A stretch of DNA of 64,000 nucleotides from Occultella glacieicola (lineage in GTDB: Bacteria > Actinomycetota > Actinomycetes > Actinomycetales > Beutenbergiaceae): positions 248,001 to 312,000 of the forward strand of contig NZ_SMNA01000002.1 in NCBI RefSeq assembly GCF_004353825.1. The letters are read 5' to 3'. This document shows positions 1 to 9,421 of this stretch, piece after piece. Below the pieces are notes generated by a model. The model made no database searches. It was not told the origin of the DNA and worked only from the letters and a program-made list of their open reading frames with translations. Made by a program: the position numbers and the translations under genes. Positions within the stretch are counted from its first letter, which is position 1. The number at the start of each line of letters is the position of its first letter.

Positions 1-529
1 CGTCCTCGGCAGTGTCGACACCGTCGCCGCCCAGGGTGCTCAACTCGTAGACGTCCTCGGCGTCGGAGTCGGTGCGGATCCCGAGCCGTTCGGCGAGGAC
101 GAGGCGCACGTCGGTGAGGGCCGCGGCCCAGTCCATGGCGCGCTCGCGCGGCACGTGGATCTTGGTGCCCGGGCGGCGGAGCTCGTCGAAGACCATCCGC
201 AACCGGGCGGTCTTCGCCGACCGCAGGTCCGCCTCGGTGAGCCGTCGGAACTCGTCGGCGACGCCGTCGTCCTCCGTGCTCGCCGACGGAAGCAGGCGCG
301 CGAGCGCCGGGTCGGCGGGCTCGCTCACCTCGTCCGTGGACCAGGTCATCGAGTGCCCGACGGCGGGACCGGCCTCGTCGTTCCGGCTCGCCTCGAGGCG
401 TCCGAGCGGGACGCCGAGCAGGTCGGAGGTGTCCGCGATGACGCGGGAGATGATCGTGCGCTCGTGCGCGTCGAGCTCGGCCACGAACTCACCGCGGCGC
501 ATCGAGAAGGCCCGCATCGGCTCAGTCAC
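1..529 (-). CDS. DUF2017 family protein (C-terminus beyond the left edge)
   Basis: The minus-strand frame is open from a GTG at 529 to position 1, and an ATG lies in frame at 517. The reading contains the stretch [20 protein letters not shown] followed by an acidic tail, typical of the DUF2017 proteins that sit directly after clpS in Actinobacteria. The GTG overlaps the end of clpS by 8 nt, so the two genes are translationally coupled. The function of the family is unknown. The stable linkage to clpS suggests a link to the ClpS/ClpAP N-degron pathway, but that is inference. The stop codon is outside the window, so the length is not known. Confidence 0.8.
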   Translation of the reverse strand, partial: MTEPMRAFSMRRGEFVAELDAHERTIISRVIADTSDLLGVPLGRLEASRNDEAGPAVGHSMTWSTDEVSEPADPALARLLPSASTEDDGVADEFRRLTEADLRSAKTARLRMVFDELRRPGTKIHVPRERAMDWAAALTDVRLVLAERLGIRTDSDAEDVYELSTLGGDGVDTAED

Positions 530-830
530 CGTCCTGGGCGAGCGTGGCCCACAGTCCGTAGGAGTGCATCGCCTGCACGTCGACCTCCATCTGCTCCCGG
601 GTGCCCGTCGAGACGGCGCTGCGGCCCTCGGTGTGCACCTGCAGCATCAGCCGGTTCGCCTTCTCTGCGGAGAATCCGAAGTAGGAGCGGAACACGTACG
701 CGACGTAGCTCATCAGGTTCACCGGGTCGTTCCAGACGATGGTCCGCCAGGGCCGGTCGGACGCGGGCCGGAGGGCCTCCTCGACGTCCGTCTCCGGAGC
801 GGCGAGCGGGATCTCGGTGGCGGCGACCAT
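522..830 (-). CDS. clpS: ATP-dependent Clp protease adaptor ClpS
   Basis: This 102-residue protein has the ClpS core: the strand [20 protein letters not shown], then the helix with [14 protein letters not shown] and the late element [13 protein letters not shown]. ClpS binds N-degron substrates (bulky hydrophobic N-terminal residues) and delivers them to the ClpA/ClpC unfoldase in the cytoplasm. The N-D-P and M-x-x-V-H-x-x-G residues that line the substrate pocket region are present. Its start lies 78 bp from the divergent pncB start, so both genes share a short promoter region. The DUF2017 gene begins inside its last codons. The length is normal for the family. Confidence 0.96.
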   Translation of the reverse strand: MVAATEIPLAAPETDVEEALRPASDRPWRTIVWNDPVNLMSYVAYVFRSYFGFSAEKANRLMLQVHTEGRSAVSTGTREQMEVDVQAMHSYGLWATLAQDGD

Positions 831-894
831 GCCTCCAAGCGTAGGCCCGTCCCGCCGTCGGCCGACCCCTCGCGCACGGCCCCATGCGCACCGT

Positions 895-900
895 TACGGT
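895..900 (+). promoter_or_regulatory. -10 box of a leaderless pncB promoter
   Basis: The hexamer TACGGT fits the actinobacterial TAnnnT -10 pattern and ends 7 nt before the pncB ATG. No Shine-Dalgarno sequence lies between. The transcript would start at or next to the start codon, so pncB is probably translated from a leaderless mRNA. No convincing -35 is visible. Confidence 0.5.
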
Positions 901-907
901 ATGACGC

Positions 908-2236
908 ATGTCTGGAGCCACCGCGGCGAGCACTGCGCTGCTGACCGACCGGTACGAGCTGACCATGGTGCAGGCCGCGCTGGCCGACGGCACCGCGTCC
1001 CGCGGATGTGTGTTCGAGCTCTTCACCCGGCGGTTGCCCGCGGGTCGGCGCTACGGCGTGGTCGCCGGTACCGGGCGGGTGCTCGAGGCGATCACGGCGT
1101 TCCGGTTCGGTGACGACGAGCTCGAGTACCTGCGCACGAACGACGTGGTCGACGCTCCGACCCTGGACTTCCTCGCCAACTACCGGTTCACCGGGGACAT
1201 CTACGGGTATGCGGAGGGCGAGGTGTTCTTCCCGGGCTCCCCGCTGCTCGTGGTCGAGTCCTCCTTCGCGGAGGGGGTCATCCTCGAGACCGTCGCGCTG
1301 TCCATCCTGAACTACGACTCGGCGGTCGCCTCCGCCGCGTCCCGGATGACCAGCGCCGCCGGGAACCGCCCCTGCCTGGAGATGGGTGGCCGGCGGGCCC
1401 ACGAATGGGCGGCCGTGGCCGCCGCCCGGGCCGCGATCGTGGCCGGGTTCACCGGCACCTCCAACCTCGAGGCGGGGCGTCGGTACGACCTGCCGACCAT
1501 CGGGACCGCCGCGCACTCGTTCACCCTGTTGCACGACGACGAGACCTCGGCGTTCGCGGCGCAGGTGGCCGCCTACGGTCCGGACACGACCCTGCTCGTG
1601 GACACCTACGACATCGCCGAGGGCGTGCGCCGGGCCGTCGAGGCGGCCGGCACCGGCCTGGACTCGGTGCGCCTGGACTCCGGTGACCTGGGTGTGGTGG
1701 CCCGGGAGGTACGCGAGCAACTGGACTCCCTCGGTGCCGCGGGTACCAAGATCGTGGTGTCCTCCGACCTGGACGAGTACGCCATCGCCTCCCTCGCGGT
1801 GGCGCCGGTGGACTCCTACGGCGTCGGCACCTCGGTGGTCACCGGCTCCGGCGCCCCCACGTGCGGCATGGTCTACAAGCTCGTGCTCCGCGAGGGCGCC
1901 ACCGGAGCGATGGAGCCCGTGGAGAAGGCGTCCAGTTCCAAGACCAGCGTCGGCGGCCGCAAGAGCGCGGCCCGCCGCCTGGATGCGGCCGGCCGGGCCA
2001 GCGAGGAGCTCGTCGTGGCCGGCGCCCAGCGCGACTGGGTCCCCGAGGAGGACGACCTGCGGCCACTGCACGTCCCACTGGTGCGCGACGGCGTCGTCGA
2101 GGTCGGGTACACCGGCGCCGAGGGTGTCCGGCGCGCCGCGGCCCGGCACGCCGCCTCCCGGGCGGAGCTGTCGCCGTCGGCCCGGCGGCTGTCCAACGGC
2201 GACCCGGCCGTGCCGACCACCCACGTCACGCGCTGA
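908..2236 (+). CDS. pncB: Nicotinate phosphoribosyltransferase
   Basis: This 442-residue protein matches the NAPRTase family from end to end. It starts with LLTDRYELTMVQAAL and has FELFTRRLP, the FTGTSN segment, GTAAHSF with the catalytic-site histidine, VRLDSGDL and SSDLDEY motifs, and GVGTSVVTGSGAP for phosphate binding. It converts nicotinate and PRPP to nicotinate mononucleotide in the NAD salvage (Preiss-Handler) pathway in the cytoplasm. The ATG at 908 follows a -10-like box by 7 nt, so the gene is probably leaderless. It is transcribed away from clpS. The length is usual for actinobacterial PncB. Confidence 0.97.
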   Translation: MSGATAASTALLTDRYELTMVQAALADGTASRGCVFELFTRRLPAGRRYGVVAGTGRVLEAITAFRFGDDELEYLRTNDVVDAPTLDFLANYRFTGDIYGYAEGEVFFPGSPLLVVESSFAEGVILETVALSILNYDSAVASAASRMTSAAGNRPCLEMGGRRAHEWAAVAAARAAIVAGFTGTSNLEAGRRYDLPTIGTAAHSFTLLHDDETSAFAAQVAAYGPDTTLLVDTYDIAEGVRRAVEAAGTGLDSVRLDSGDLGVVAREVREQLDSLGAAGTKIVVSSDLDEYAIASLAVAPVDSYGVGTSVVTGSGAPTCGMVYKLVLREGATGAMEPVEKASSSKTSVGGRKSAARRLDAAGRASEELVVAGAQRDWVPEEDDLRPLHVPLVRDGVVEVGYTGAEGVRRAAARHAASRAELSPSARRLSNGDPAVPTTHVTR

Positions 2237-2282
2237 GACGCCCTACCCGCTCGCCCCCCGCCGTCGGGCAGGATTCCGCCGA

Positions 2283-2319
2283 AGCAGAACCCCTCGCCCC
2301 GGAGCAGAACCCCTCGCCC
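2283..2319 (+). repeat. Direct repeat, 17 bp x2, between pncB and the helicase
   Basis: AGCAGAACCCCTCGCCC occurs at 2283-2299 and again at 2303-2319, with a 20-bp period. It lies in the 147-bp region between the convergent ends of pncB and the helicase. No hairpin with a T-run was found here. It may be a replication-slippage duplication. Confidence 0.7.
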
Positions 2320-2383
2320 GAACAAGGACCTCCTACCCTCCTGCCTCGGGCGGCGAGGACTGCCCACCCGTGGCCGGTGCCCG

Positions 2384-4243
2384 CTACTTCTGGCCGACGA
2401 ACCAGCGCCGCACCTGCGAGATCCGCGAGCGCAGGTGGTCCGCGGAGGCGGTGGCGACCTCTCCCCCGCCGCTGTGCTCGCGCAGCCGGGTGTGCACCAC
2501 ACCGTGCGGGGTGCCGCTACGCCGCGCCCAGGCCTTGACCAGCTGGTTCAACTCCTTGCGCAGCTCGGCCACGGCCCGGTGGTCGTCGACCGGTGGTGCC
2601 TGCGCGGCGGGGCTGCGCTTCTTGCGGGCGGCGACGTGCTCGGCCTGCCGGCTGCGCAGCAGGGTGGCGACCTGGTCGGCGTCGAGGAGGCCGGGGATGC
2701 CGAGGAAGTCCTGCTCCTCGTCCGAGCCGAGCTCCCCACCGGTGCCGAACTCGCCGCCGTCGAAGAGCACCTTGTCGAAGGAGGCCTGGGCCTCGAGGGC
2801 CTCGAAGCCGGGCAGCATCAGCTCGTCCGAGGCGGACTCGGACCGGTTCGCGGCCGCCACGAGGGCGTCCTCGGGGTTGTAGAAGTCGCCCTCCTCCTCG
2901 GCCGTCTTGGGCCGGTCCAAGGCGTGGTCGCGCTCGGCCTCGAGCTCGTTCGCCAGCCCGAGCAGGTTCGGCACCGACGGCAGGAAGATCGACGCGGTCT
3001 CCCCGCGCTTGCGGGCCCGCACGAACCGGCCGACGGCCTGGGCGAAGAACAGCGGGGTGGCCGTCGAGGTCGCGTACACCCCGACCGCCAGCCGCGGCAC
3101 GTCCACGCCCTCGGAGACCATCCGGACCGCGACCATCCAGCGCTGCTCACCGGCGCCGAAGTCCTCGATCCGCTTGGAGGCGCCCTCGTCGTCGGACAGC
3201 ACCACCACGGGTGCCTCGCCGGTGATCCGGCGCAGGTGCGCGGCATAGGCGCGTGCCCGGGTCTGGTCGGTGGCGATCACGAGGCCACCGGCGTCCGGGA
3301 CGCCGCGCCGCACCTCGGACAGGCGCTTGTCCGCGGCTGTGAGCACCGACGGGATCCACTCGCCCTTCTCATCCAGCGCGGTCCGCCAGGCCTGGTTGAC
3401 CATGTCCTTCGTGAGCGGTTCACCGAGCCGGGCGCTGACCTCGTCGCCGGCCTTCGTGCGCCAGCGCATCTGCCCGGAGTAGGACAGGAAGATGACCGGC
3501 CGCACCACGCCGTCGCGCAGGGCGTCGCCGTAGCCGTAGGAGTGGTCCGCCTGGGAGCGCCGGATGCCATGGGCGTCCGGGGTGTAGGTGATGAACGGGA
3601 TCTTCGCGGTGTCGGACCGGAACGGGGTCCCGGTCAGGGACAGTCGGCGGGTGGCCGGATCGAAGGCCTCCCGGATCGCGTCTCCCCAGGAGAGGGCGTC
3701 GCCGCCGTGGTGCACCTCGTCCAGGATCACCAGGGTGGGGGCCGCCTCGGTCCGGGCCCGGTGCAGGTTGGGGTTCGCCGCGACCTGCGCGTAGGTGAGC
3801 GCGACACCGTCGTAGGCCGCCCCGTGCCGGCCCTGCGCGTTCTTGAAGTTCGGGTCGATCCTGATGCCGACCCGACCGGCGGCGTCGGCCCACTGGCTCT
3901 TCAGGTGCTCCGTCGGCGCCACGACCGTGACCCGGCGCACCACGCGCTGCTCGAGCAGCTCGGTGGCCACCCGCAGCGCGAACGTGGTCTTGCCGGCGCC
4001 CGGCGTCGCGACCGCGAGGAAGTCCCGGGGCTGGCGCTCCAGGTAGGACTCCAGGGCGGCAGCCTGCCAGGCCCGTAGCCGGGAGGCGGTACCCCACGGC
4101 GCCCGCGCCGGGTAGGCCGGGGGCAGGTGTGACGCGGCCGCCGTCGACCCGGCAGCGTGGGCAGCGTGGTCCGGGCGCGCCGGGGCGCGTGAACCGGATG
4201 CTTCGGGGTGGGACGGGGAGCCGGTGGAGGTTCCTGAGGTCAC
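2384..4243 (-). CDS. DEAD/DEAH-box (superfamily 2) helicase
   Basis: This 619-residue protein has the SF2 motifs in order: Walker A ATPGAGKTT at about 79-87, motif II DEVHH at about 175, motif III TGTPFR at about 204, and motif VI QAVGRFVRARKR near 400. The last 180 residues are acidic and helical, ending in a segment that resembles the actinobacterial helicases found next to DUF3039. It is predicted to unwind or translocate on nucleic acid using ATP; the substrate is not known. It starts at a GTG whose first bases overlap the DUF3039 stop (GTGA), so the two are one translationally coupled operon. I see no nuclease or methylase nearby that would make it a restriction system. Confidence 0.9.
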   Translation of the reverse strand: MTSGTSTGSPSHPEASGSRAPARPDHAAHAAGSTAAASHLPPAYPARAPWGTASRLRAWQAAALESYLERQPRDFLAVATPGAGKTTFALRVATELLEQRVVRRVTVVAPTEHLKSQWADAAGRVGIRIDPNFKNAQGRHGAAYDGVALTYAQVAANPNLHRARTEAAPTLVILDEVHHGGDALSWGDAIREAFDPATRRLSLTGTPFRSDTAKIPFITYTPDAHGIRRSQADHSYGYGDALRDGVVRPVIFLSYSGQMRWRTKAGDEVSARLGEPLTKDMVNQAWRTALDEKGEWIPSVLTAADKRLSEVRRGVPDAGGLVIATDQTRARAYAAHLRRITGEAPVVVLSDDEGASKRIEDFGAGEQRWMVAVRMVSEGVDVPRLAVGVYATSTATPLFFAQAVGRFVRARKRGETASIFLPSVPNLLGLANELEAERDHALDRPKTAEEEGDFYNPEDALVAAANRSESASDELMLPGFEALEAQASFDKVLFDGGEFGTGGELGSDEEQDFLGIPGLLDADQVATLLRSRQAEHVAARKKRSPAAQAPPVDDHRAVAELRKELNQLVKAWARRSGTPHGVVHTRLREHSGGGEVATASADHLRSRISQVRRWFVGQK

Positions 4244-4602
4244 TTCTTGGAGCCGAAGCCGAAGAACCCGCGACCGCGGCCGCCGGACTCCGAGCCCGCG
4301 CCGTCCTTGCCGCCACCACCACCGCCGGTGAGGCCCTCGAAGATCTCCTTGCAGGCGGGGCAGATCGGAAATTTGCTGGGGTCGCGGTTCGGCGTCCAGA
4401 CCTTGCCGCAGAGTGCGATCACCGGGGCGCCGGACACGGCGGAGGCGGTGATCTTCTCCTTCTTGACGTAGTGCGCGTAGCGCTCGGCGTCACCGGGCGA
4501 GGCCTCCTCCCGCACCTCCGCCCGCTCCAGGACGTCGGTGCCGCTGCCCGATGAAAGGCGCTCGGTCTCCTGGGGCTGCGTGGGAGGAAGGGGCTCACTC
4601 AT
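4240..4602 (-). CDS. DUF3039 domain-containing protein
   Basis: This 120-residue protein carries the DUF3039 core: YAHYVKKEKITASAVSGAPV, then ALCGKVWTPNRDPSKFPICP and CPACKEIFEGL. The Cys residues (CGK and CPAC) look like a small zinc-binding knuckle. The tail is glycine-rich and ends in GFFGFGSKK. The ATG at 4602 is chosen because an in-frame ATG at 4674 would place the start upstream of a strong terminator hairpin (4616-4653). The gene overlaps the helicase by 4 nt. The family has no known function. The fixed pairing with the helicase in Actinobacteria suggests a joint role in nucleic acid handling, which is inference. Confidence 0.88.
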   Translation of the reverse strand: MSEPLPPTQPQETERLSSGSGTDVLERAEVREEASPGDAERYAHYVKKEKITASAVSGAPVIALCGKVWTPNRDPSKFPICPACKEIFEGLTGGGGGGKDGAGSESGGRGRGFFGFGSKK

Positions 4603-4615
4603 GGGACCAGTGTAC

Positions 4616-4653
4616 GAAGTCCACGCCCGGGTTGCGTCCCGGGCGTGGACTTC
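4616..4653 (-). terminator. Strong hairpin after the ABC-2 exporter operon
   Basis: The arms 4616-4631 (GAAGTCCACGCCCGGG) and 4638-4653 (CCCGGGCGTGGACTTC) form a perfect 16-bp stem with a 6-nt loop. It lies just downstream of the permease stop at 4690 on the minus strand and just upstream of the DUF3039 start. It has no long T-run, as is common in Actinobacteria. Confidence 0.8.
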
Positions 4654-4689
4654 GGTGCGGGTGGGATGCCACACACCGCCGAGCAGGTC

Positions 4690-5486
4690 TCAGCGGCGGC
4701 CCGCCTTGCGCCGGAACACCACCGCCGACCAGGTCACGGCGACGGCCAGGATCCCGACGCACCAGAGCACGGCGAGGAGCGTGGCGTTCCCGGAGTCCAC
4801 CCCGGTCAGCAACCCGCGGATCGACTCGATGACCGGCGTGATCGGCTGATGCTCGGAGACGCCCTGCAACCAGGCCGGCAACGTGTCCGTCGGCACGAAG
4901 GCGCTGGACAGGTACGGCAGGAACAACAGGATGAAGCCGTACCCGTTGGCCGCCTCGGGATTGCCGCTGGCCAGACCGATCGCAGCGAACAGGTAGGTGA
5001 TCGTCAGGATGTACAGCGCCACCAGGGCGATCGCGCCGACCCACTCCCCGAACGTGGCCGTGGGCCGGAACCCGATCGCGAGCGCCACCCCGATCACGAT
5101 GGCGGTGGCCGCGAGGTTGCGGGCCAGGCTCGCCACGACGTGCCCGGTGATCACCGCCGAACTGCGGATCGGCATGGTTCGCAGCCGGTCCATGATCCCC
5201 GTCGCGGAGTCGTTCGCCACGTCCACGCCGGTGGAGGAGGCCCCGAAACCGGCACAGAGCAGGATGATCCCGGGCACCACGTAGGTCACGTACTGCCCGT
5301 CCGGGGAGATGGCATTGCCGAACACGTAGACGAACAGCAGCATCAGCATCACCGGCAGCATCACCGCCATCAGGAGCGACTCGACGTTGCGCACGGTGTG
5401 CCGCATGCTGCGGGCGATGAAGGTCCGCTCCTCGGTGCCCAGGGGCAGCCGGGCCGGGGCCGACGGCGGCGCTGCGGTCAGGGTGG

Positions 5487-5490
<4 letters not shown>
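4690..5490 (-). CDS. ABC-2 type transporter permease (multidrug exporter)
   Basis: This 266-residue protein has about six hydrophobic helices and the ABC-2 membrane domain pattern: an N-terminal RSMRHTVRNVESLLMAVMLPVMLMLLF helix region, then GIILLCAGF, VASLARNLAAT and the late FVPTDTLPAW-x(n)-HQPITPVIESIRGL signature of the DrrB/daunorubicin class. It should form the membrane channel for the ATPase encoded just upstream; their genes overlap by 4 nt (ATGA). Transcription ends at the hairpin at 4616-4653. The operon diverges from a TetR gene, which points to ligand-induced drug or lipid export. The substrate cannot be read from the sequence. Confidence 0.92.
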
Positions 5491-6467
<977 letters not shown>

Positions 6468-6496
6468 GCGCTCCACTCCCATCGAAACTGTCTATC

Positions 6497-6559
6497 CCGC
6501 ACACTGTGTGCGGCACACACTGTATATGCCACACGCAGTCTTGTATAGGGCATACACAG
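6497..6559. promoter_or_regulatory. Palindromic operators between the ABC exporter and TetR
   Basis: CCGCACACTGTGTGCGG (6497-6513) is a perfect palindrome about one central base. A second inverted repeat pairs CTGTATATGCC (6520-6530) with GGCATACACAG (6549-6559), with a single mismatch. Both lie in the 130 bp between the two divergent starts. They are the obvious binding sites for the adjacent TetR protein. The exact -35 and -10 boxes are not clear. Confidence 0.7.
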
Positions 6560-6597
6560 AAGTGGACGGGACCGGCCGACTCGGCCAGGATGTCCGG

Positions 6598-7599
6598 ATG
6601 GAGAACGCGGACGAACCGATCGAGGTGGAACTCCCCCGGGGCATCGCCCTTGCCTGGGGCGTCGCGGCGAACCCGCAGCGCGGACCCAAGCGCGAGATGA
6701 GCATCGAGCGGATCGTCGAGGCCGCAGTGGAGATCGCCGACGCGGACGGCCTCGGCGCCGTCTCGATGTCTGCCGTCGCCACCCGGCTCGGTTTCACGAC
6801 GATGTCGCTGTACCGGTACGTCTCAGCGAAGGACGACCTGATCCTGCTTATGCAGGAACACGGCATCGGCCTACCTCCGCTGAGCGTGCAGGAGGCCGAG
6901 ACCTGGCAGGACGGCCTGATGGCGTTCTACCGGGCGAACGTCGAGATCTATCGGGCCCATCCGTGGATCCTCGACATCCCGATCGAGGGGACGCCGAACA
7001 CACCGAACAACCTCGCCTGGCTCGAGGCCGGGCTCGTCGTGATGCAGGGCATGCCGTTGACCGCCGCAGAGCAGATCGCCGTCATCCTGCTGTTCACCGG
7101 GCATGCCCGGTGGTCCGCCGGCGTGTCACGGGGCTACAGCCAGTCCGCATCCGACCATGGTCAGAGCCCGGATGAGCTGGAGCAGGCCGAGGAACGGCTG
7201 ATCGCGAGCCTGGTCACCGAGGATATGTTCCCGGCGCTGTCGGCAGCGGTCGAGGCCGGCGCGCTCAGCGACCCGACCAACCCGTTCGAGTTCGGAGTAC
7301 AGCGCATCCTCGAGGGAGTCGAGCACCACGTCGCCGCGCTGACGGCCGGCGCCACGCCCGCGCCCGCACCCGAGTGGGCGGACACGGCACATACGGACGC
7401 ACACCCGAAGGACCCCGGGGTCCGGCAGGCACGGGCCGCCCGGCGGGAAGCGGAGGGAAAGCTGCGCGAAGCCCTCCGCAAGGAGCGCGAGGCCGTCACC
7501 AAGGCCGAGGAGCGGGCTGCGAAGGCCGCGGACAAGGCACAGGCGCAGGCCGCCAAAGAACGCGACCGTCAGGAGAAAGCGGCCGCGCGCAAGGTCTGA
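6598..7599 (+). CDS. TetR/AcrR family regulator with a long charged C-terminal tail
   Basis: This 333-residue protein has a TetR DNA-binding domain at about 35-82 (MSIERIVEAAVEIAD, then LGFTTMSLYRYVSAKDDL) and a ligand domain of the TetR_C class to about 250. The last 75 residues are unusual: rich in Lys, Arg, Glu and Ala (for example KLREALRKEREAVTKAEERA) and predicted to form one long charged helix. Typical members end near 220-250. The ATG at 6598 follows AGGA at a suitable distance; upstream in-frame codons run into the operator region. It probably represses the divergent ABC exporter and itself through the palindromes at 6497-6559. Confidence 0.9.
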   Translation: MENADEPIEVELPRGIALAWGVAANPQRGPKREMSIERIVEAAVEIADADGLGAVSMSAVATRLGFTTMSLYRYVSAKDDLILLMQEHGIGLPPLSVQEAETWQDGLMAFYRANVEIYRAHPWILDIPIEGTPNTPNNLAWLEAGLVVMQGMPLTAAEQIAVILLFTGHARWSAGVSRGYSQSASDHGQSPDELEQAEERLIASLVTEDMFPALSAAVEAGALSDPTNPFEFGVQRILEGVEHHVAALTAGATPAPAPEWADTAHTDAHPKDPGVRQARAARREAEGKLREALRKEREAVTKAEERAAKAADKAQAQAAKERDRQEKAAARKV

Positions 7600-7604
7600 G
7601 CATG

Positions 7605-7639
7605 CGAAAGGGCGCGGGGATCGTCCCCGCGCCCTTTCG
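7605..7639. terminator. Bidirectional terminator between TetR and HU
   Basis: CGAAAGGGCGCGGGGA (7605-7620) and TCCCCGCGCCCTTTCG (7624-7639) form a perfect 16-bp stem with a 3-nt loop. It lies between the convergent ends of the TetR and HU genes and can serve both. Confidence 0.85.
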
Positions 7640-7675
7640 TCTGCGACGCCGACCGGGGTCAGACGCCGCGGTGGG

Positions 7676-7957
7676 TCACTTGGCGACGGCCTTCTTCAGG
7701 GCCGAGCCGGCGGACACCTTGACGCCGAAGCCGGCCGGGATCTGGATCTCCTCGCCGGTACGGGGGTTGCGGCCGGTGCGCGCGGCGCGCTCGACACGCT
7801 CGACGCTGAGCAGGCCGGTCACCTTGACGGCCTCGCCCTTGCCCAGCGACTCGATCAGAACTTCCTGAAGTGCGCTCAGCGCGGCGTCGGACTGCGTCTT
7901 GGTCAGCGAGGCCTTCTCGGCGATCGCGGCAACGAGGTCAGTGCGGTTGACGGACAC
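7676..7957 (-). CDS. hup: HU family DNA-binding protein
   Basis: This 93-residue protein matches HU throughout: MSVNRTDLVAAIAEKA, the dimer core, the flank RNPRTGEEIQIPA of the DNA-bending arm with its conserved N-P, and the end FKVSAGS-like stretch KVSAGSALKKAVAK. It binds and bends DNA as a dimer and compacts the nucleoid. It lacks the long Lys/Ala-rich tail of the mycobacterial HupB and streptomycete HupS types, so it is the short bacterial form. It is a single-gene unit ending at the hairpin at 7605-7639. Confidence 0.97.
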   Translation of the reverse strand: MSVNRTDLVAAIAEKASLTKTQSDAALSALQEVLIESLGKGEAVKVTGLLSVERVERAARTGRNPRTGEEIQIPAGFGVKVSAGSALKKAVAK

Positions 7958-8169
7958 GTAGGTTCCCTCTCATCGTGCGGAATCGCGTCCCGAATGGGAT
8001 GCGCCGGGTCCGACACTACGACTCCGAGGCCCGGATCCGCGCATTTCAAGGCCTGTTTTCGGCGTGTTTCCGCCATCCTGGCCCCAATTCACCCCATCCG
8101 ACGTGAACTTTCGTCAGATTAGTCCCACTCGCCACATCTGCCCCGCGCCAGCGTGGCAGGGTTACCGGC

Positions 8170-9327
8170 ATGAGCCTGCTCACCGATGACCTGCTGGACC
8201 GCATCCGTTCCCGCGCCGCGGACTACGATCGCGAGAACGCGTTCTTCACCGAGGACCTCGAGGACCTGGTGGCCGCCGGGTACCTCACCGCGCTGGTTCC
8301 CACGGAGTTCGGCGGCGCCGGGCTGACCCTCGCCGAACTCACCCGCGAGCAGATGCGCCTGGCCGGTGCGGCGCCGTCGACCGCCCTGGCCGTCAACATG
8401 CACCACGTCTGGGTGGGCGTCGCCAAGACCGTCCACGACCGCGGCGACAGTTCCCTCGACTTCGTCCTCACCGAGGCCGCCGCCGGGGAGATCTTCGCCT
8501 TCGGGATCTCCGAGCGCGGCAACGATCTGGTCCTGTTCGGTTCCACGACCGAGGCCCGGCCCGACGGCGCGGGTGCTTACACCTTTCACGGCACCAAGAT
8601 CTTCACCTCGCTCTCGCCGGGCTGGACCCGGTTGGGCACGTTCGGCACCGACTCGGTCTCGGCGGACGCGCCCCGGTCGGTGTACGGGTTCATCACCCGC
8701 GACGGCGGCGGCGTCCAGATCAAGGACGACTGGGACACACTCGGGATGCGCGCCTCACAGTCCTGCACCACGGTGCTCGACGGGGCACCGGCAACGGCGG
8801 ACCGGATCGCCCGGCGCCTGGCCCCCGGTCCGAACGCGGATCCGTTCATCTTCGGCATCTTCGCCAACTTCGAGATCCTGCTCGCCTCCGTCTACACCGG
8901 AATCGCCCAGCGCGCCCTGGATGTCGCCATCGAGACGGTGCACAAGCGCCGGTCCCTGAAGAACGACAACGCCCCGTACGCCCACGACCCGGACATCCGG
9001 TGGCGGATCGCCGACGCCGCGATCGCCCTGGACGGCATCGGACCACAGATCGCCACCCTCGCCTCCGATGTCGACAACCTCGTCGACCACGGTGCGATGT
9101 GGTTCCCGCGCCTGTCCGCGGTCAAGGTCCGCGCCACCGAGACCGCGAAGGACGTCGTCGAGAAGGCGATCCGGGTCTCCGGCGGCGGCTCGTACTTCAA
9201 CCGCAGCGAGTTGTCCCGGCTGTACCGGGACGTGCTGGCCGGGCTGTTCCACCCGAGCGACGACGAGTCGGCCCACAGCACGATGGCCAGTGCCCTGCTC
9301 GGACCAGTGCCGCCGGCGGCGCACTGA
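8170..9327 (+). CDS. Acyl-CoA dehydrogenase family flavoprotein
   Basis: This 385-residue protein has the acyl-CoA dehydrogenase three-domain layout: an N-terminal helical part (LVPTEFGGAGLTLAEL), the middle strand domain (FHGTKIFTSLSPG, WDTLGMRASQSCT) and a C-terminal helical bundle (GIAQRALDVAIE, KVRATETAKDVVEKAIRVSGGGSYF). The end SRLYRDVLAGLFHPSDDESAH resembles the DszC/HpaB-like monooxygenase branch more than the beta-oxidation enzymes, and no clear catalytic Glu of the short-chain type stands out. It may be a flavin-dependent monooxygenase or a dehydrogenase of an unusual acyl-CoA. It stands alone, so context does not decide. Confidence 0.85.
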   Translation: MSLLTDDLLDRIRSRAADYDRENAFFTEDLEDLVAAGYLTALVPTEFGGAGLTLAELTREQMRLAGAAPSTALAVNMHHVWVGVAKTVHDRGDSSLDFVLTEAAAGEIFAFGISERGNDLVLFGSTTEARPDGAGAYTFHGTKIFTSLSPGWTRLGTFGTDSVSADAPRSVYGFITRDGGGVQIKDDWDTLGMRASQSCTTVLDGAPATADRIARRLAPGPNADPFIFGIFANFEILLASVYTGIAQRALDVAIETVHKRRSLKNDNAPYAHDPDIRWRIADAAIALDGIGPQIATLASDVDNLVDHGAMWFPRLSAVKVRATETAKDVVEKAIRVSGGGSYFNRSELSRLYRDVLAGLFHPSDDESAHSTMASALLGPVPPAAH

Positions 9328-9421
9328 CGCGGACGGGCGGGCCCGCGACGGTCAGACCCGCCCGGACCCGCCCTCCTCGCCCTGCCCGGCCCTCGCCGTC
9401 GGGCCCTCGACCCGGCGACGG

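Noticed and set aside
2384-4602. Helicase and DUF3039 as part of a phage-defence system
   Set aside because: No nuclease, methylase, protease or toxin-like partner is adjacent. The pair sits among housekeeping genes, and from memory this pairing is widespread in Actinobacteria, which argues for a core role.
4240-4674. Longer DUF3039 start at 4674
   Set aside because: The extra residues would be encoded through a perfect 16-bp terminator stem (4616-4653), and the inner ATG at 4602 is where the family-like sequence begins.
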